The notes under the pieces are model-generated. The model saw nothing but the letters and a program-made list of their open reading frames with translations. It did not search any database and had not been told where the DNA came from. Of a DNA stretch of 64,000 nucleotides, positions 8,889 to 16,780 are shown piece after piece. The position numbers were made by a program, and so were the translations under genes. The stretch is from Luteimonas sp. MC1750 (GTDB lineage: Bacteria; Pseudomonadota; Gammaproteobacteria; Xanthomonadales; Xanthomonadaceae), in contig NZ_CP067113.1 of NCBI RefSeq assembly GCF_016615955.1, positions 992,001 through 1,056,000 on the forward strand, given 5' to 3'. How positions within the stretch are numbered: position 1 is the stretch's first letter; each line of letters starts with the position of its first letter.

Positions 8889-9578
8889 ATGCAGCGGACC
8901 ACCAATTTCCTTCTTCTCGGGCTTGCCTTGCCCTGTGCCGCGTTCGCATCCGGCGCAGACCTGGCGACGCAGCAGGTCTATACCTACGCGGTCGACCTTG
9001 GCGTCGACGGCCGCGTCGCCGAGGTCTCCCCGCACGGGCCCGTGTCCGGCGCGGTGGGTGATGTCCTGGTCCGCGAGGCGCGCGGCTGGGTGTTCAACCC
9101 GGGCGCCTCGGGCGACGCCGCAGGCACGCGCACCTACCTGCGCGTGGTGGTCGACGAATCGGCGGATGGCAGCTGGCGCGTGGTCTCCGCCACCACCGGT
9201 CCGGCGCTGGCCGCGATGACGCCGCCGGCGTATCCGGTGCGCGACCAGCTCGCCGGCAACGAGGGCATGGTGGTGCTGCGCCTGGAGGTGGCCGCGGACG
9301 GCAGCGTGCGCGACGCGGGCGTGCACGCCGCCACCGGCACGGTCTCAAGGACGATGGCGCGCGCGGCCGAGGCCGCCTCGCGCGCGTGGCGTTTCTCGCC
9401 GGAGCAGGTGGCCGGCAAGGCGGTTCCGTCGACCCTGCTGTGGCCGGTCTGCTACCTCGGCCCGGCCTCGTCGGTCTCGGCCTGCAGCTGGACCGGCCCT
9501 GACGCCCTGCGCTTCTCCAGCAAGACGGTGTTGCCGCTGGACCCGACCGTCACCGTCACCTGGACCGCCGCGCGCTGA
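8889..9578 (+). CDS. Secreted protein with TonB C-terminal domain
   Basis: 229 aa. The C-terminal part (about 115-185: PAYPVRDQLAGNEGMVVLRL, then RAAEAASRAWRFSPE) matches the TonB C-terminal fold that contacts receptors. The N-terminus looks like a cleavable signal peptide (MQRTTNFLLLGLALPCAAFA), and there is no proline-rich periplasmic spacer, so it is not a classical inner-membrane TonB. The ATG at 8889 has GGGAG 7 nt upstream. It is divergent from the lipoprotein/receptor pair and may work with it, or be one of the TonB-like orphan proteins common in this family. Confidence 0.7.
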   Translation: MQRTTNFLLLGLALPCAAFASGADLATQQVYTYAVDLGVDGRVAEVSPHGPVSGAVGDVLVREARGWVFNPGASGDAAGTRTYLRVVVDESADGSWRVVSATTGPALAAMTPPAYPVRDQLAGNEGMVVLRLEVAADGSVRDAGVHAATGTVSRTMARAAEAASRAWRFSPEQVAGKAVPSTLLWPVCYLGPASSVSACSWTGPDALRFSSKTVLPLDPTVTVTWTAAR

Positions 9579-9599
9579 GCGCGGTTGCCGGCACGCCGC

Positions 9600-10280
9600 T
9601 CAGCGGGGTTCCGCGTCGCGCGTCTTGTCGGGGAAGGTGCAGAGGTCGCGGATCACGCAGGCCGGGCACTCCGGCCTGCGCGCCTTGCAGACATAGCGCC
9701 CGTGCAGGATCAGCCAGTGGTGCGCGTCGTGCAGCCAGCGCGCCGGCACGCGCCTGAGCAGCCGGTCCTCGACCGCGCGCACGTCCTTGCCGTGGGCCAG
9801 GCCGGTGCGGTTGGAGACGCGGAAGATGTGCGTGTCCACGGCCATGGTCGGCTGGCCGAAGGCGGTGTTGAGCACGACGTTGGCGGTCTTGCGGCCGACG
9901 CCCGGCAGGGCCTCGAGCGCCTCGCGCGTGCGCGGCACCTCGCCGCCGTGGCGCTCGAGCAGCAGCCGGGCCATCGCCACCACGTTCGCGGCCTTGGCGT
10001 TGTACAGGCCGATGGTGCTGATGTAGGGCTTGAGGCCGTCCTCGCCGAGCGCGGCGATCGCCGCCGGCGTGTTGGCCACCGGGAACAGCCGGCGCGTCGC
10101 CTTGTTGACCCCCACGTCGGTGGACTGCGCCGACAGCGTCACCGCGACCAGCAGCTCGTAGGGCGTGCTGTATTCCAGCTCCGTCCTGGGGCTCGGGTTG
10201 AGCTCGGACAGCCGCACGAAGGTTTCTTCGACGTGGGCGTTGGGCATCACCCGGCCGCGCCGCTCGCGCAGCAGGCTCAT
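9600..10280 (-). CDS. nth: Endonuclease III (DNA glycosylase/AP lyase)
   Basis: Base-excision repair enzyme that removes oxidised pyrimidines and cleaves the abasic site; 226 aa. Visible are the helix-hairpin-helix LPGVGRKTANVVL with the catalytic Lys, the catalytic Asp in VDTHIFRV, and the four-Cys [4Fe-4S] motif C-X6-C-X2-C-X5-C near the C-terminus (CKARRPECPACVIRDLC). The ATG overlaps the stop of the preceding 133-aa gene by 4 bp (ATGA). It converges with the TonB-domain gene across 21 bp. Confidence 0.96.
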   Translation of the reverse strand: MSLLRERRGRVMPNAHVEETFVRLSELNPSPRTELEYSTPYELLVAVTLSAQSTDVGVNKATRRLFPVANTPAAIAALGEDGLKPYISTIGLYNAKAANVVAMARLLLERHGGEVPRTREALEALPGVGRKTANVVLNTAFGQPTMAVDTHIFRVSNRTGLAHGKDVRAVEDRLLRRVPARWLHDAHHWLILHGRYVCKARRPECPACVIRDLCTFPDKTRDAEPR

Positions 10281-10678
10281 GCCTGGCCGCCCGCGACACG
10301 CGCGCGGGCGCGGGCCAGCGCCGCCGCGGCGGCGGGGGGCAGGGACGGTGCAGTGGGGCTCGCGACGCTTGCGCCAGCCGGCGCCGCCACACCCGCGTCA
10401 TCCGGTGCCGCCACATCCGCCGCCGGCGCCACCTGCCTGGTCTCGCGTGCGCGGGCCCGGGCCTGCGCGATGCGCTCCAGGCGCTCTGCGCGCGCGCGAT
10501 GACGCTCGCGTGCCGCCCACGCCGCGAGCAGGCGCTCGCGGGCGTCGGCCAGCGCCCGGTTCTCGTCTGCTGTCAGCCCGGGCAGCGGCGCGAAGGCCGG
10601 CAGGCGCGCGGCGATCGCGGCGTCGACGTCGTCGGCGCGCAGAAGCGCCAGGATCCGCCGGGCCCGTGTCGCGTCCAC
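10277..10678 (-). CDS. Hypothetical Arg/Ala-rich protein coupled to nth
   Basis: 133 aa from a GTG at 10678, with GAGG 5 nt upstream inside the end of the enoyl-CoA hydratase gene. It has no signal peptide. The N-terminal half (to about residue 65) is helical (ILALLRADDVDAAIAARLPA, then TADENRALADARERLLAAW); the rest is Arg/Ala-rich and Pro/Ala-rich and likely disordered or coiled-coil. Its stop overlaps nth (ATGA). In related bacteria rnfB sits upstream of nth and has an Arg/Ala-rich tail, so this could be a relic of such a gene, but no ferredoxin cysteines remain. Function unknown. Confidence 0.6.
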   Translation of the reverse strand: MDATRARRILALLRADDVDAAIAARLPAFAPLPGLTADENRALADARERLLAAWAARERHRARAERLERIAQARARARETRQVAPAADVAAPDDAGVAAPAGASVASPTAPSLPPAAAAALARARARVAGGQA

Positions 10679-10685
10679 GGCGGCC

Positions 10686-11465
10686 TCAGCGGTTGTTGAA
10701 CGCCGGCTTGCGACGCTCGAGGAAGGCGCCCATGCCTTCGCGCGCATCCTCGGTCGAGAACGCCAGGCCGAACTGCGCGCTTTCGTATTCCAGGCCGTCG
10801 TCGATCGCGCACTCGCCGCCGACATGGATCGCGTCGAGGATGCCGCGCATCGCCAGCGGCGCGTTGCCGGCGAGCTGCGTCGCCAGCACCATGGTTTGGG
10901 TTTCCAGCTCCGCGGCCGGCACGACGCGGTTGACGAGGCCCAGCGCCAGCGCACGGGCGGCATCCACCGGCGCGCCGGTGAGCGTCATCTCCAGCGCGGC
11001 GGCGCGGCCGGCCAGGCGCAGCAGGCGCTGGCTGCCGCCGAACCCCGGGAGCAGGCCCAGGGTCACCTCGGGCAGGCCGAGCTTCGCGCTGTCGGCGGCG
11101 ATGCGCAGGTGGCAGCACATCGCCAGTTCCAAGCCGCCGCCGAGGGCGAAGCCGTTGACCATCGCCACCACCGGCTTGGGCATGCGCTCCATGCGCCGCA
11201 TGAGGCGCTGGCCGACCAGCGAGAAGTCGCGCGCCTGCACTGCGCTGAGTCCCGACATCTCGGCGATGTCGGCGCCGGCCACGAAGGCACGGCTGCCGCT
11301 GCCGGTCAGCACCACGGCGCGCACCGCGTCGTCCGCGGCGGCTGCATCGAAGGCCACCTGCAGCGCCTCCAGGGTCGCCCGGTTCAGCGCATTCAGCTTG
11401 TCGGGGCGGTTGACGGTGAGGACGCGGACGGCGCCGTGGTCGGCGGCCAGGATCAGATCGGACAT
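10686..11465 (-). CDS. Enoyl-CoA hydratase (crotonase family)
   Basis: 259 aa; hydrates trans-2-enoyl-CoA in beta-oxidation. Crotonase features are the oxyanion-hole segment SRAFVAGADIAEM, the first catalytic Glu in GGGLELAMCC and the second in GLPEVTLGLLPGFGG. Both acid residues are present, so it should be a genuine hydratase. The ATG at 11465 (MSDLILAAD) is taken as start because the upstream in-frame extension is low-complexity and unlike the family. It leads a minus-strand group with the 133-aa gene and nth. Confidence 0.9.
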   Translation of the reverse strand: MSDLILAADHGAVRVLTVNRPDKLNALNRATLEALQVAFDAAAADDAVRAVVLTGSGSRAFVAGADIAEMSGLSAVQARDFSLVGQRLMRRMERMPKPVVAMVNGFALGGGLELAMCCHLRIAADSAKLGLPEVTLGLLPGFGGSQRLLRLAGRAAALEMTLTGAPVDAARALALGLVNRVVPAAELETQTMVLATQLAGNAPLAMRGILDAIHVGGECAIDDGLEYESAQFGLAFSTEDAREGMGAFLERRKPAFNNR

Positions 11466-11645
11466 GGGATCACTCGTGGTCGGGCGCGGCGCCGGGAACT
11501 CCGGGTGCCGCGCGGGGTCGGAGGCAGCGGTGTCAGTGGCGGTTAAGCACGGTCGCCAGTATCCTACCGTGTCCAGGCGGGGCGCCAAGCGCGCTCCTCC
11601 GAACTACCGGACACACCCAATCTGCAATCCCGGAGAGTCCCACGA

Positions 11646-12356
11646 ATGAAGTTGCGCCTGCTTGCCGCCGCCCTTGCGGCCACCACCCTGGTTGCCGGCA
11701 CGGCCGCCGCCCAGGACACCTCCTCCGAGAAGGGGAAGCTCAGCTACGCGATCGGTTACAACACCGGCGCCGAGCTTGCCGAGCTGACCGCGCGCGGTGA
11801 AGCCGTCGACGTCAACACCGTCATCAAGGCGCTGCAGGACGCGTACGGCAAGAAGGAGCCCACCGTTCCCGTCGACCAGCTGCGCACCGCGGTCGAGAAC
11901 ATGCAGAAGCGCCAGCAGGCCAAGATGGAGGCCGAGTTCCGCCAGCTCGCCGCCGCCAACAAGACCGCCAGCGACACCTTCCTCGCCCAGAACAAGGCCA
12001 AGGCGGGCGTTCAGAGCCTGCCGGGTGGCGTGCAGTACCGCGTCATCGAAACCGGCAACGGCGCCAAGCCGACCCAGGCCAGCGACGTGCAGCTGACCTA
12101 CAAGGGTTCGCTGCCCGACGGCACCGTCCTGGTCGACACCAACCAGGTGCCGCAGGGCCAGACGCCCGGCCCGGTCGCGCTGAAGGTCAGCCAAGTGCCG
12201 CTCGAGGGCCTGCGCGAGGCGCTGCTGCAGATGCCGGCCGGCTCGCGCTGGGAAGTGGTCATGCCGGGCGAGAAGGCCTACGGCTCGGACATCCGCGCCG
12301 GCCGCATGGCCAACCAGGCCGTCGTGTTCGACGTCAAGCTGGTCAGCGTCAAGTGA
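11646..12356 (+). CDS. Periplasmic FKBP-type prolyl isomerase (FklB/Mip-like)
   Basis: 236 aa with a Sec signal peptide (MKLRLLAAALAATTLVAGTAAAQ), an N-terminal helical dimerisation domain (about 28-120), and a C-terminal FKBP domain (about 130-236: VQLTYKGSLPDGTVLVDT, then MPAGSRWEVVMPGEKAYG). It catalyses cis-trans isomerisation of prolyl bonds in the envelope. The usual FDSS after DGTV is changed to LVDTN, so activity may be lowered. GGAGAG lies 8 nt before the ATG. Two hairpins follow the stop. Confidence 0.92.
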   Translation: MKLRLLAAALAATTLVAGTAAAQDTSSEKGKLSYAIGYNTGAELAELTARGEAVDVNTVIKALQDAYGKKEPTVPVDQLRTAVENMQKRQQAKMEAEFRQLAAANKTASDTFLAQNKAKAGVQSLPGGVQYRVIETGNGAKPTQASDVQLTYKGSLPDGTVLVDTNQVPQGQTPGPVALKVSQVPLEGLREALLQMPAGSRWEVVMPGEKAYGSDIRAGRMANQAVVFDVKLVSVK

Positions 12357-12360
12357 CCGC

Positions 12361-12379
12361 GGGGCGCCGCTGGCGCCCC
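12361..12379 (+). terminator. Hairpin after FKBP gene
   Basis: GGGGCGCC-GCT-GGCGCCCC, perfect 8-bp stem 4 bp after the stop codon, without a U-run. Confidence 0.5.
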
Positions 12380-12424
12380 TGCAGCGGTACGCGGCCCCGC
12401 GTCGCGCACCCCAACGCTCCAAGG

Positions 12425-12449
12425 ACGCGCCGGCCCCGTGCCGGCGCGT
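12425..12449 (+). terminator. Second hairpin after FKBP gene
   Basis: ACGCGCCGGC and GCCGGCGCGT form a perfect 10-bp stem with a 5-nt loop, followed by TTCGCGTCT. Together with the preceding hairpin it probably ends the FKBP transcript before the DUF1289 gene. Confidence 0.55.
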
Positions 12450-12483
12450 TCGCGTCTGGACCCCTGGAACGCCGGGAGGCGGG

Positions 12484-12672
12484 ATGAACACCCGAGTCCG
12501 CGCCGTGCAGAGTCCCTGCATCGGCGTCTGCACCCTCGACGACGAGGGCCTGTGCGATGGCTGCCTGCGTAGCGGCGACGAGATCGCGGCCTGGCTGTCG
12601 ATGGACGACGCGCAGCGCGATCACATGATGGCCACCGTGCTGCCGGCGCGCGAGGAGCGGCGCGGCCGGTGA
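12484..12672 (+). CDS. DUF1289 small cysteine-rich protein
   Basis: 62 aa. The family signature SPCIGVCTLDDEGLCDGCLRS, with four Cys likely to bind a metal, is complete. The role is not established. Its stop overlaps the start of the next gene (TGATG), giving a DUF1289-Nudix-sulfurtransferase operon. Confidence 0.88.
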   Translation: MNTRVRAVQSPCIGVCTLDDEGLCDGCLRSGDEIAAWLSMDDAQRDHMMATVLPAREERRGR

Positions 12673-13307
12673 TGGCGCCGATGCCCGCCGATGCCGCGCT
12701 GCAGGCCGCGCTCGAGCCGCCCAACGCCGTGCCGGTGGGCCCGGCCTGGAACCTCGACGAACTGCGCGACCTGCTGCCCGCGCGCGCGGCGCTGGCCGAC
12801 GCGGCGGTGCTGGTGCCGCTGCTCGGCGAGCGCGAGACGCGCGTCATCCTCACCCGCCGCCACGATGGCCTGCGCCACCACGGCGGCCAGGTGAGCTTCC
12901 CCGGCGGACGGGTGGATCCCGGCGATGCCGGGCCGGTGGCCGCCGCGCTGCGCGAGGCCGAGGAGGAGATCGGCCTGCCGCGGCGCGCGGTGCGGGTGCT
13001 CGGCTACCTCGATCCCCTGGCCACGATCTCCGGCTTCCGCGTGCTGCCGGTGGTCGCCCGCCTGCCGGCTGGCTTCGTGCCGCGGCCGCAGCCGGACGAG
13101 GTCGCCGAGGTCTTCAGCCTGCCGCTGTCCTGGCTGATGGCGCCGGAGAACCTCGACCGGATCGCGATCACCTTCGGCGGCCGCGAACGCCAGGTCTTCG
13201 AATACCAGCGCCACGCGGCGGCACCCGAGCAGCGGGTCTGGGGCGCGACCGCCTCGATCCTGTACAACCTGCGCCAGCGCCTGCTGGCCGCTGGAGGACT
13301 GCCATGA
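12672..13307 (+). CDS. nudL: Nudix hydrolase, CoA pyrophosphatase (NudL-like)
   Basis: 211 aa; this family hydrolyses CoA and its derivatives to 3',5'-ADP and phosphopantetheine. The UPF0035 signature LTRRHDGLRHHGGQVSFPGG is followed directly by the Nudix box with REAEEEIG. The ATG at 12672 overlaps the preceding stop; a GTG one codon upstream and an ATG three codons downstream are alternatives. It overlaps the downstream sulfurtransferase by 4 bp. Confidence 0.9.
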   Translation: MAPMPADAALQAALEPPNAVPVGPAWNLDELRDLLPARAALADAAVLVPLLGERETRVILTRRHDGLRHHGGQVSFPGGRVDPGDAGPVAAALREAEEEIGLPRRAVRVLGYLDPLATISGFRVLPVVARLPAGFVPRPQPDEVAEVFSLPLSWLMAPENLDRIAITFGGRERQVFEYQRHAAAPEQRVWGATASILYNLRQRLLAAGGLP

Positions 13308-14167
13308 ACGGATCGACCGGATGGACCACCCTGGTGCAGGCCGAGGTGCTTGCGCCGACCCTGGGCGACCCGCTGCTCGTGGTGCTCGACGCGCGCTTCT
13401 CGCTGGCCGATGCGTCGGCCGGCGAGAACGCCTGGAACCAGGCGCACATCCCCGGCGCGCGCTACGTGCACCTGGACCGCGACCTGTCGGGCGCCCATGC
13501 AGCCGGCGCCGGGCGGCACCCCTGGCCTGGCGCGGCGGAGTTCGGACGCCTGCTCGCGGCCCGCGGGATCACACCGGCGCACCAGGTGGTGGTCTACGAC
13601 GCAGGCGACGGGGCCTTCGCGGCCCGCGCCTGGTGCCTGCTGCGGCTGGCCGGCCACGCGCGGGTGGCCGTGCTCGATGGAGGCTTCGAGGCCTGGTGCG
13701 CGCGCGGCCTGCCGCTCGAGGCGGAGCCGCCGCGCTTCGAGCCCGCGGCCACGCCGTATCCGGTCGACTTCGACCGCCGGGGCCTGTTCGACGCCGCGCG
13801 CGTGCACCGGCACCTGCAGGGCGGCGGCCTGCTGCTCGATGCGCGCGCCGGCGAGCGCTTCCGCGGCGAGGTCGAACCGATCGACCGGCGCGCCGGCCAC
13901 GTGCCGGGCGCCACGTCGCGTCCCTACGCCTGCAACCTCGTCGACGGCCGCTTCAAGCCACGCGAAGCGCTGGCCGCCGAATTCGCGGGACTGCTCGGAA
14001 CGCGCGACGCGTCGGGGGTGGTGGTGATGTGCGGCTCCGGCGTCACCGCCTGCCACCACCTGCTGGCGATGGCGCATGCCGGGCTCGACGGCGCCTGCCT
14101 GTACACCGGCTCCTGGAGCGGCTGGATCGAGGATCCCGCGCGCCCCGTCTGCACCGGCGCGGCCTGA
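13304..14167 (+). CDS. sseA: 3-mercaptopyruvate/thiosulfate sulfurtransferase
   Basis: 287 aa with two rhodanese domains: an inactive N-terminal one (about 1-135) and an active C-terminal one. The active loop is CGSGVTACHHLLAM; CGSGVT is the form seen in mercaptopyruvate sulfurtransferases rather than thiosulfate-specific enzymes. Other family marks are NAWNQAHIPGARYVHLD and GGFEAW. It transfers sulfane sulfur to thiol acceptors or cyanide. It overlaps the Nudix gene (ATGA). Confidence 0.92.
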   Translation: MNGSTGWTTLVQAEVLAPTLGDPLLVVLDARFSLADASAGENAWNQAHIPGARYVHLDRDLSGAHAAGAGRHPWPGAAEFGRLLAARGITPAHQVVVYDAGDGAFAARAWCLLRLAGHARVAVLDGGFEAWCARGLPLEAEPPRFEPAATPYPVDFDRRGLFDAARVHRHLQGGGLLLDARAGERFRGEVEPIDRRAGHVPGATSRPYACNLVDGRFKPREALAAEFAGLLGTRDASGVVVMCGSGVTACHHLLAMAHAGLDGACLYTGSWSGWIEDPARPVCTGAA

Positions 14168-14173
14168 GCCGCG

Positions 14174-14932
14174 CTACTTGCCCAGGCGCGCCACCAGCGC
14201 GCGCAGCCCGGCCTGGGTGTCGGGGTCGTTCCAGGCATCCACGAAGGTCTCGATGTCGATGTTCTCCGGGGCCAGCGCGGCCAGCAGGTCGGCGCGCGCG
14301 ATCGCGCGCGTGCGCAGCACCGGCTGGCGGGGCAGGGCGAGCAGGGCCTCCAGCCAGGCCACGGCGCGTGCCACCACCCCGGCCGGTGCGGCGAGTTCGT
14401 CCACCAGACCGATGTCCAGCGCACGTGCGCTGTCCACGAGTTCGCCGGTCACCAGCAGCAGCTCCGCGCGGTGGGCACCGACGGCGCGGCGCATCAGGTG
14501 CTGGATGCCGTCGGGCGCGACCAGGCCCACCCGGGTCTCGTTGAGGCCGATCCGGAACGGCCCTTCGGCCATGACCCGGTAGTCGCAGCACAGCGCCAGC
14601 ACGCAGCCGCCGGCGGGCGAGTGGCCGGTGATCGCGGCCACCACCGGCACCGGCGAGGCGGCGATCGCGCGCGCGGCGTCGAGGAAGCCGGTCCAGGCCG
14701 CGCCGACGGCGTCGCGCGAACCCAGGCCCATCAGGTGCGGCACGTCGAGACCGGCCGAGAACACCGTGTCGCCGCCCGACAGCACGATGCCCTGCGCGCC
14801 GGCCTCGACGGCTCGCTGAAGCGCCATGGTGATGCCTTCGCAGAGCGCGGGGTCGAGCGCGTTCACCGGCGGGCGTGCAAGCCGCAGTTCGACGATGGGG
14901 CCGTGACCGATGGTGTCGATGGATGCGCGCAT
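14174..14932 (-). CDS. Delta3,delta2-enoyl-CoA isomerase-like crotonase
   Basis: 252 aa. Crotonase fold, but the first hydratase Glu is replaced (AGGCVLALCCDYRVM), while the second acid is kept in IGLNETRVGLVAPDG. The pattern PAGGC...CDYR...IGLNET is that of mitochondrial-type delta3,delta2-enoyl-CoA isomerases (ECI1), which shift double bonds so unsaturated fatty acids can enter beta-oxidation. An upstream ATG at 14965 is possible but would leave only 6 bp before the divergent gene. The assignment rests on motifs only. Confidence 0.8.
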   Translation of the reverse strand: MRASIDTIGHGPIVELRLARPPVNALDPALCEGITMALQRAVEAGAQGIVLSGGDTVFSAGLDVPHLMGLGSRDAVGAAWTGFLDAARAIAASPVPVVAAITGHSPAGGCVLALCCDYRVMAEGPFRIGLNETRVGLVAPDGIQHLMRRAVGAHRAELLLVTGELVDSARALDIGLVDELAAPAGVVARAVAWLEALLALPRQPVLRTRAIARADLLAALAPENIDIETFVDAWNDPDTQAGLRALVARLGK

Positions 14933-14959
14933 GCAGCGGCCCTGGTTGGAAGTGGTGGC

Positions 14960-14965
14960 TATCAT
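14960..14965 (+). promoter_or_regulatory. Putative -10 box for leaderless copper-chaperone mRNA
   Basis: TATCAT lies 6 nt before the ATG at 14972, and no Shine-Dalgarno is present, so the transcript probably starts at or next to the start codon. Confidence 0.4.
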
Positions 14966-14971
14966 AGGCCC

Positions 14972-15457
14972 ATGCACACTTCCCTCCGCCTCCTGCCGCA
15001 CGCGTTGCTGTCGCTGGCGCTGACCCTCGTCGCTGCGCCGCCTGTGCGGTCTGCCGAGCCCGCGCCGCCGACGGATGGAGCCGCCTGTACGCCGCGCATC
15101 GCCGAAGGATGGCTGCGCGCGCCGCCGATGCCGATGCCGATGATGGCCGGCTTCGCCCGCGTGCAGAACCCGTGCCCCGGGACGGTGGTGGTCACCGGTG
15201 CGCGCAGCGCCGCCTTCGCCAGCGTGGAGCTGCACGAGACCCGCGTCGTCGACGGTGTCAGCCGCATGCGCGCAGTGCAGCGGATGCCGGTCCAGGCGGG
15301 CGATGAAACGGTCCTGCGCCCGGGCGGCCTGCACCTGATGCTGATGCGTCCGGTGGCGCCGCTGGCCGAAGGTGACGTCGCCCGCGTCGAGTTCCTGCTG
15401 TCGGACGGCCGCCGCATCGGCGCCGACTTCGTCGTCCGCGCGCCAGGCGCGCGCTGA
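14972..15457 (+). CDS. Periplasmic copper chaperone PCu(A)C
   Basis: 161 aa. A signal peptide (to about residue 28, VRSAEP) is followed by the PCu(A)C domain with the metal motif H-X10-M (VELHETRVVDGVSRM) and the later HLMLM. Such proteins deliver Cu(I) to the CuA site of cytochrome c oxidase. It is divergent from the enoyl-CoA isomerase gene. The N-terminal half has a PMPMPMM stretch that may add copper-binding Met. Confidence 0.9.
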   Translation: MHTSLRLLPHALLSLALTLVAAPPVRSAEPAPPTDGAACTPRIAEGWLRAPPMPMPMMAGFARVQNPCPGTVVVTGARSAAFASVELHETRVVDGVSRMRAVQRMPVQAGDETVLRPGGLHLMLMRPVAPLAEGDVARVEFLLSDGRRIGADFVVRAPGAR

Positions 15458-15753
15458 CCCGACCGCCCGCGGCCGGTGGCGTCCGCGGACGCCCGGGCGG
15501 TGGCAGGTTGCAGCACTGAAACACCCGCCCGGCGCCAGCGCGCCGGGCGCGATCGCGTGCGCCGGTGCGGCTCCGCTCGGGTCTCCGGCCTCGCGTGGGG
15601 GCGCCATGCGCCGCCTGGACGGCCCGCCGCGTTGCAGGCCTGAAACCTTCTCGGCGCGGAATGCGGCCTTCGCGGCGCGCCAGCGTCCGCCGACATCGAT
15701 CGCAAGCCCGAAAACCCTTGCGGATCAGCTGCTTGCATATCGATGCAGGCGAC

Positions 15754-15768
15754 TGGCACCAAACCTGC
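15754..15768 (+). promoter_or_regulatory. Sigma-54 (-24/-12) promoter
   Basis: TGGCACCAAACCTGC matches the -24/-12 consensus (TGGCAC...TTGC) with GG-N10-GC spacing. Predicted start about 15780, giving a leader near 63 nt. A GAFTGA-containing activator is encoded at the end of the same cluster. Confidence 0.6.
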
Positions 15769-15787
15769 GGGAGTGGCTTGGCTCCGA

Positions 15788-15811
15788 CCTGCATGACCTC
15801 CCCCATGCAGG
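15788..15811 (+). promoter_or_regulatory. Leader hairpin or operator
   Basis: CCTGCATG (15788-15795) and CATGCAGG (15804-15811) are perfect 8-bp arms around 8 nt in the predicted 5' leader, 19 bp before the AGGAG of the next gene. It could be an RNA hairpin or a dimer-binding DNA site. Confidence 0.45.
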
Positions 15812-15842
15812 CCGGCGCAACAATCCCCCTAGGAGAACGACG

Positions 15843-16763
15843 ATGCGCATCCGCAAGAGCATGTTGGCCATGGCCGTGGTGCTGGGCCTTGGACTGTCCG
15901 CCCAGGCATGGGCGCAGGACAACACCCAGAACGAACGCGGCGCCGGCGACAACAACGCCAGTAATACCGAAGACAACAGCAGCGGCGACGGCCGCGACAA
16001 CGCCGGCATGGCCGACGCCTCGGGCGCGTCCGCCGCGTCCGCGAACAACGGCAGTGCCGCCAGCACGAGCATCGCGAGCTCGTTCAACACCAGTACCGCG
16101 GTCGCGACCACCAACCTCAGCGCCACCGTGTCCGGAAATGGCGTGCAGGTGTTCGGCAACATCGCCACCAACAACGGCGGCGCCGACGGCGGAGCCGGCG
16201 GCGCGGCTCTCGGCGGCATGGCGCTGGCGGAAGGTGGATCCGCGGGTGACGGTGGCGACAGCGGCGATGCCGACGCGTCCAGCGATCGCGACGGTGACTC
16301 CTCGGCGTCCGGCTGGGCCGGAACGCAGGGTTCGTCGTCGGCCGGCTCCTCGGCCAGTGCCGGTGCCGACGGCGACGTCGGTGACGGCGACCTGGGCTGG
16401 GCCGACTCCGATGCCACGGCCACCGCGGGCGACGCCACGGCCTCGGCCGACGGCACCACCAGCGGCGGCGACTCCACGGCCGACAACTCGGGCAGCAGCG
16501 GCGATGCCACGGCCAGCTCCGGAACCGGCGGTGCCGGCGGCGGCGCGGGCGGCGGCAGCGCGACCGGCGGGGAAGCCACCGGTGGAGCGGGCGGCGCAGG
16601 CGGCACCAGCTGGGCGCATGGCGGCACCTTCGACATGTCGAACTCGATGGACGGCTCGGCGAACGCCGCGGCCGGCATCATGGTGCTGGCGCAGAACAGC
16701 GGTGCGACCTCGCTCATCCAGCAGGGCGTGACCGTGCAGGCCAACCTCAACGTCGGTCCCTGA
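15843..16763 (+). CDS. Secreted Gly/Ser/Ala/Asp-rich protein, candidate fibre subunit
   Basis: 306 aa. A clear Sec signal peptide (MRIRKSMLAMAVVLGLGLSA, ending QAWAQ) is followed by low-complexity sequence rich in Gly, Ala, Ser, Asp and Asn, with an Asn-rich start, a repetitive acidic/Gly middle (about 115-260) and an ordered-looking tail with AQNSGATSLIQQGVTVQANL. A related tail QNSGANVLIQSGTAV occurs in the next gene. AGGAG lies 7 nt before the ATG. First gene of the cluster, behind a sigma-54 promoter. By position and composition it is the likely major secreted or amyloid-like subunit, but it shows no Fap repeats I can align with confidence. Confidence 0.7.
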   Translation: MRIRKSMLAMAVVLGLGLSAQAWAQDNTQNERGAGDNNASNTEDNSSGDGRDNAGMADASGASAASANNGSAASTSIASSFNTSTAVATTNLSATVSGNGVQVFGNIATNNGGADGGAGGAALGGMALAEGGSAGDGGDSGDADASSDRDGDSSASGWAGTQGSSSAGSSASAGADGDVGDGDLGWADSDATATAGDATASADGTTSGGDSTADNSGSSGDATASSGTGGAGGGAGGGSATGGEATGGAGGAGGTSWAHGGTFDMSNSMDGSANAAAGIMVLAQNSGATSLIQQGVTVQANLNVGP

Positions 16764-16780
16764 CGGGTCCGGGTCCAGGC

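Larger units (their letters stand above)
15458..15842 (+). other. 385-bp upstream region of the Fap-like cluster
   Basis: No gene is evident. It holds a sigma-54 type promoter, a leader inverted repeat, and a 10-bp palindrome CGCGATCGCG at 15548-15557, about 205 bp upstream of the promoter, where an enhancer-binding protein might act. Confidence 0.5.

Noticed and set aside
8889..9578. Classical TonB energy transducer
   Set aside because: No N-terminal membrane anchor or proline-rich spacer; only the C-terminal fold is present.
15843..16763. PE-PGRS-type or ice-nucleation repeat protein
   Set aside because: Gly-rich but lacks the PE domain and regular octapeptide or 16-residue periodicity; the secretion cluster context explains it better.
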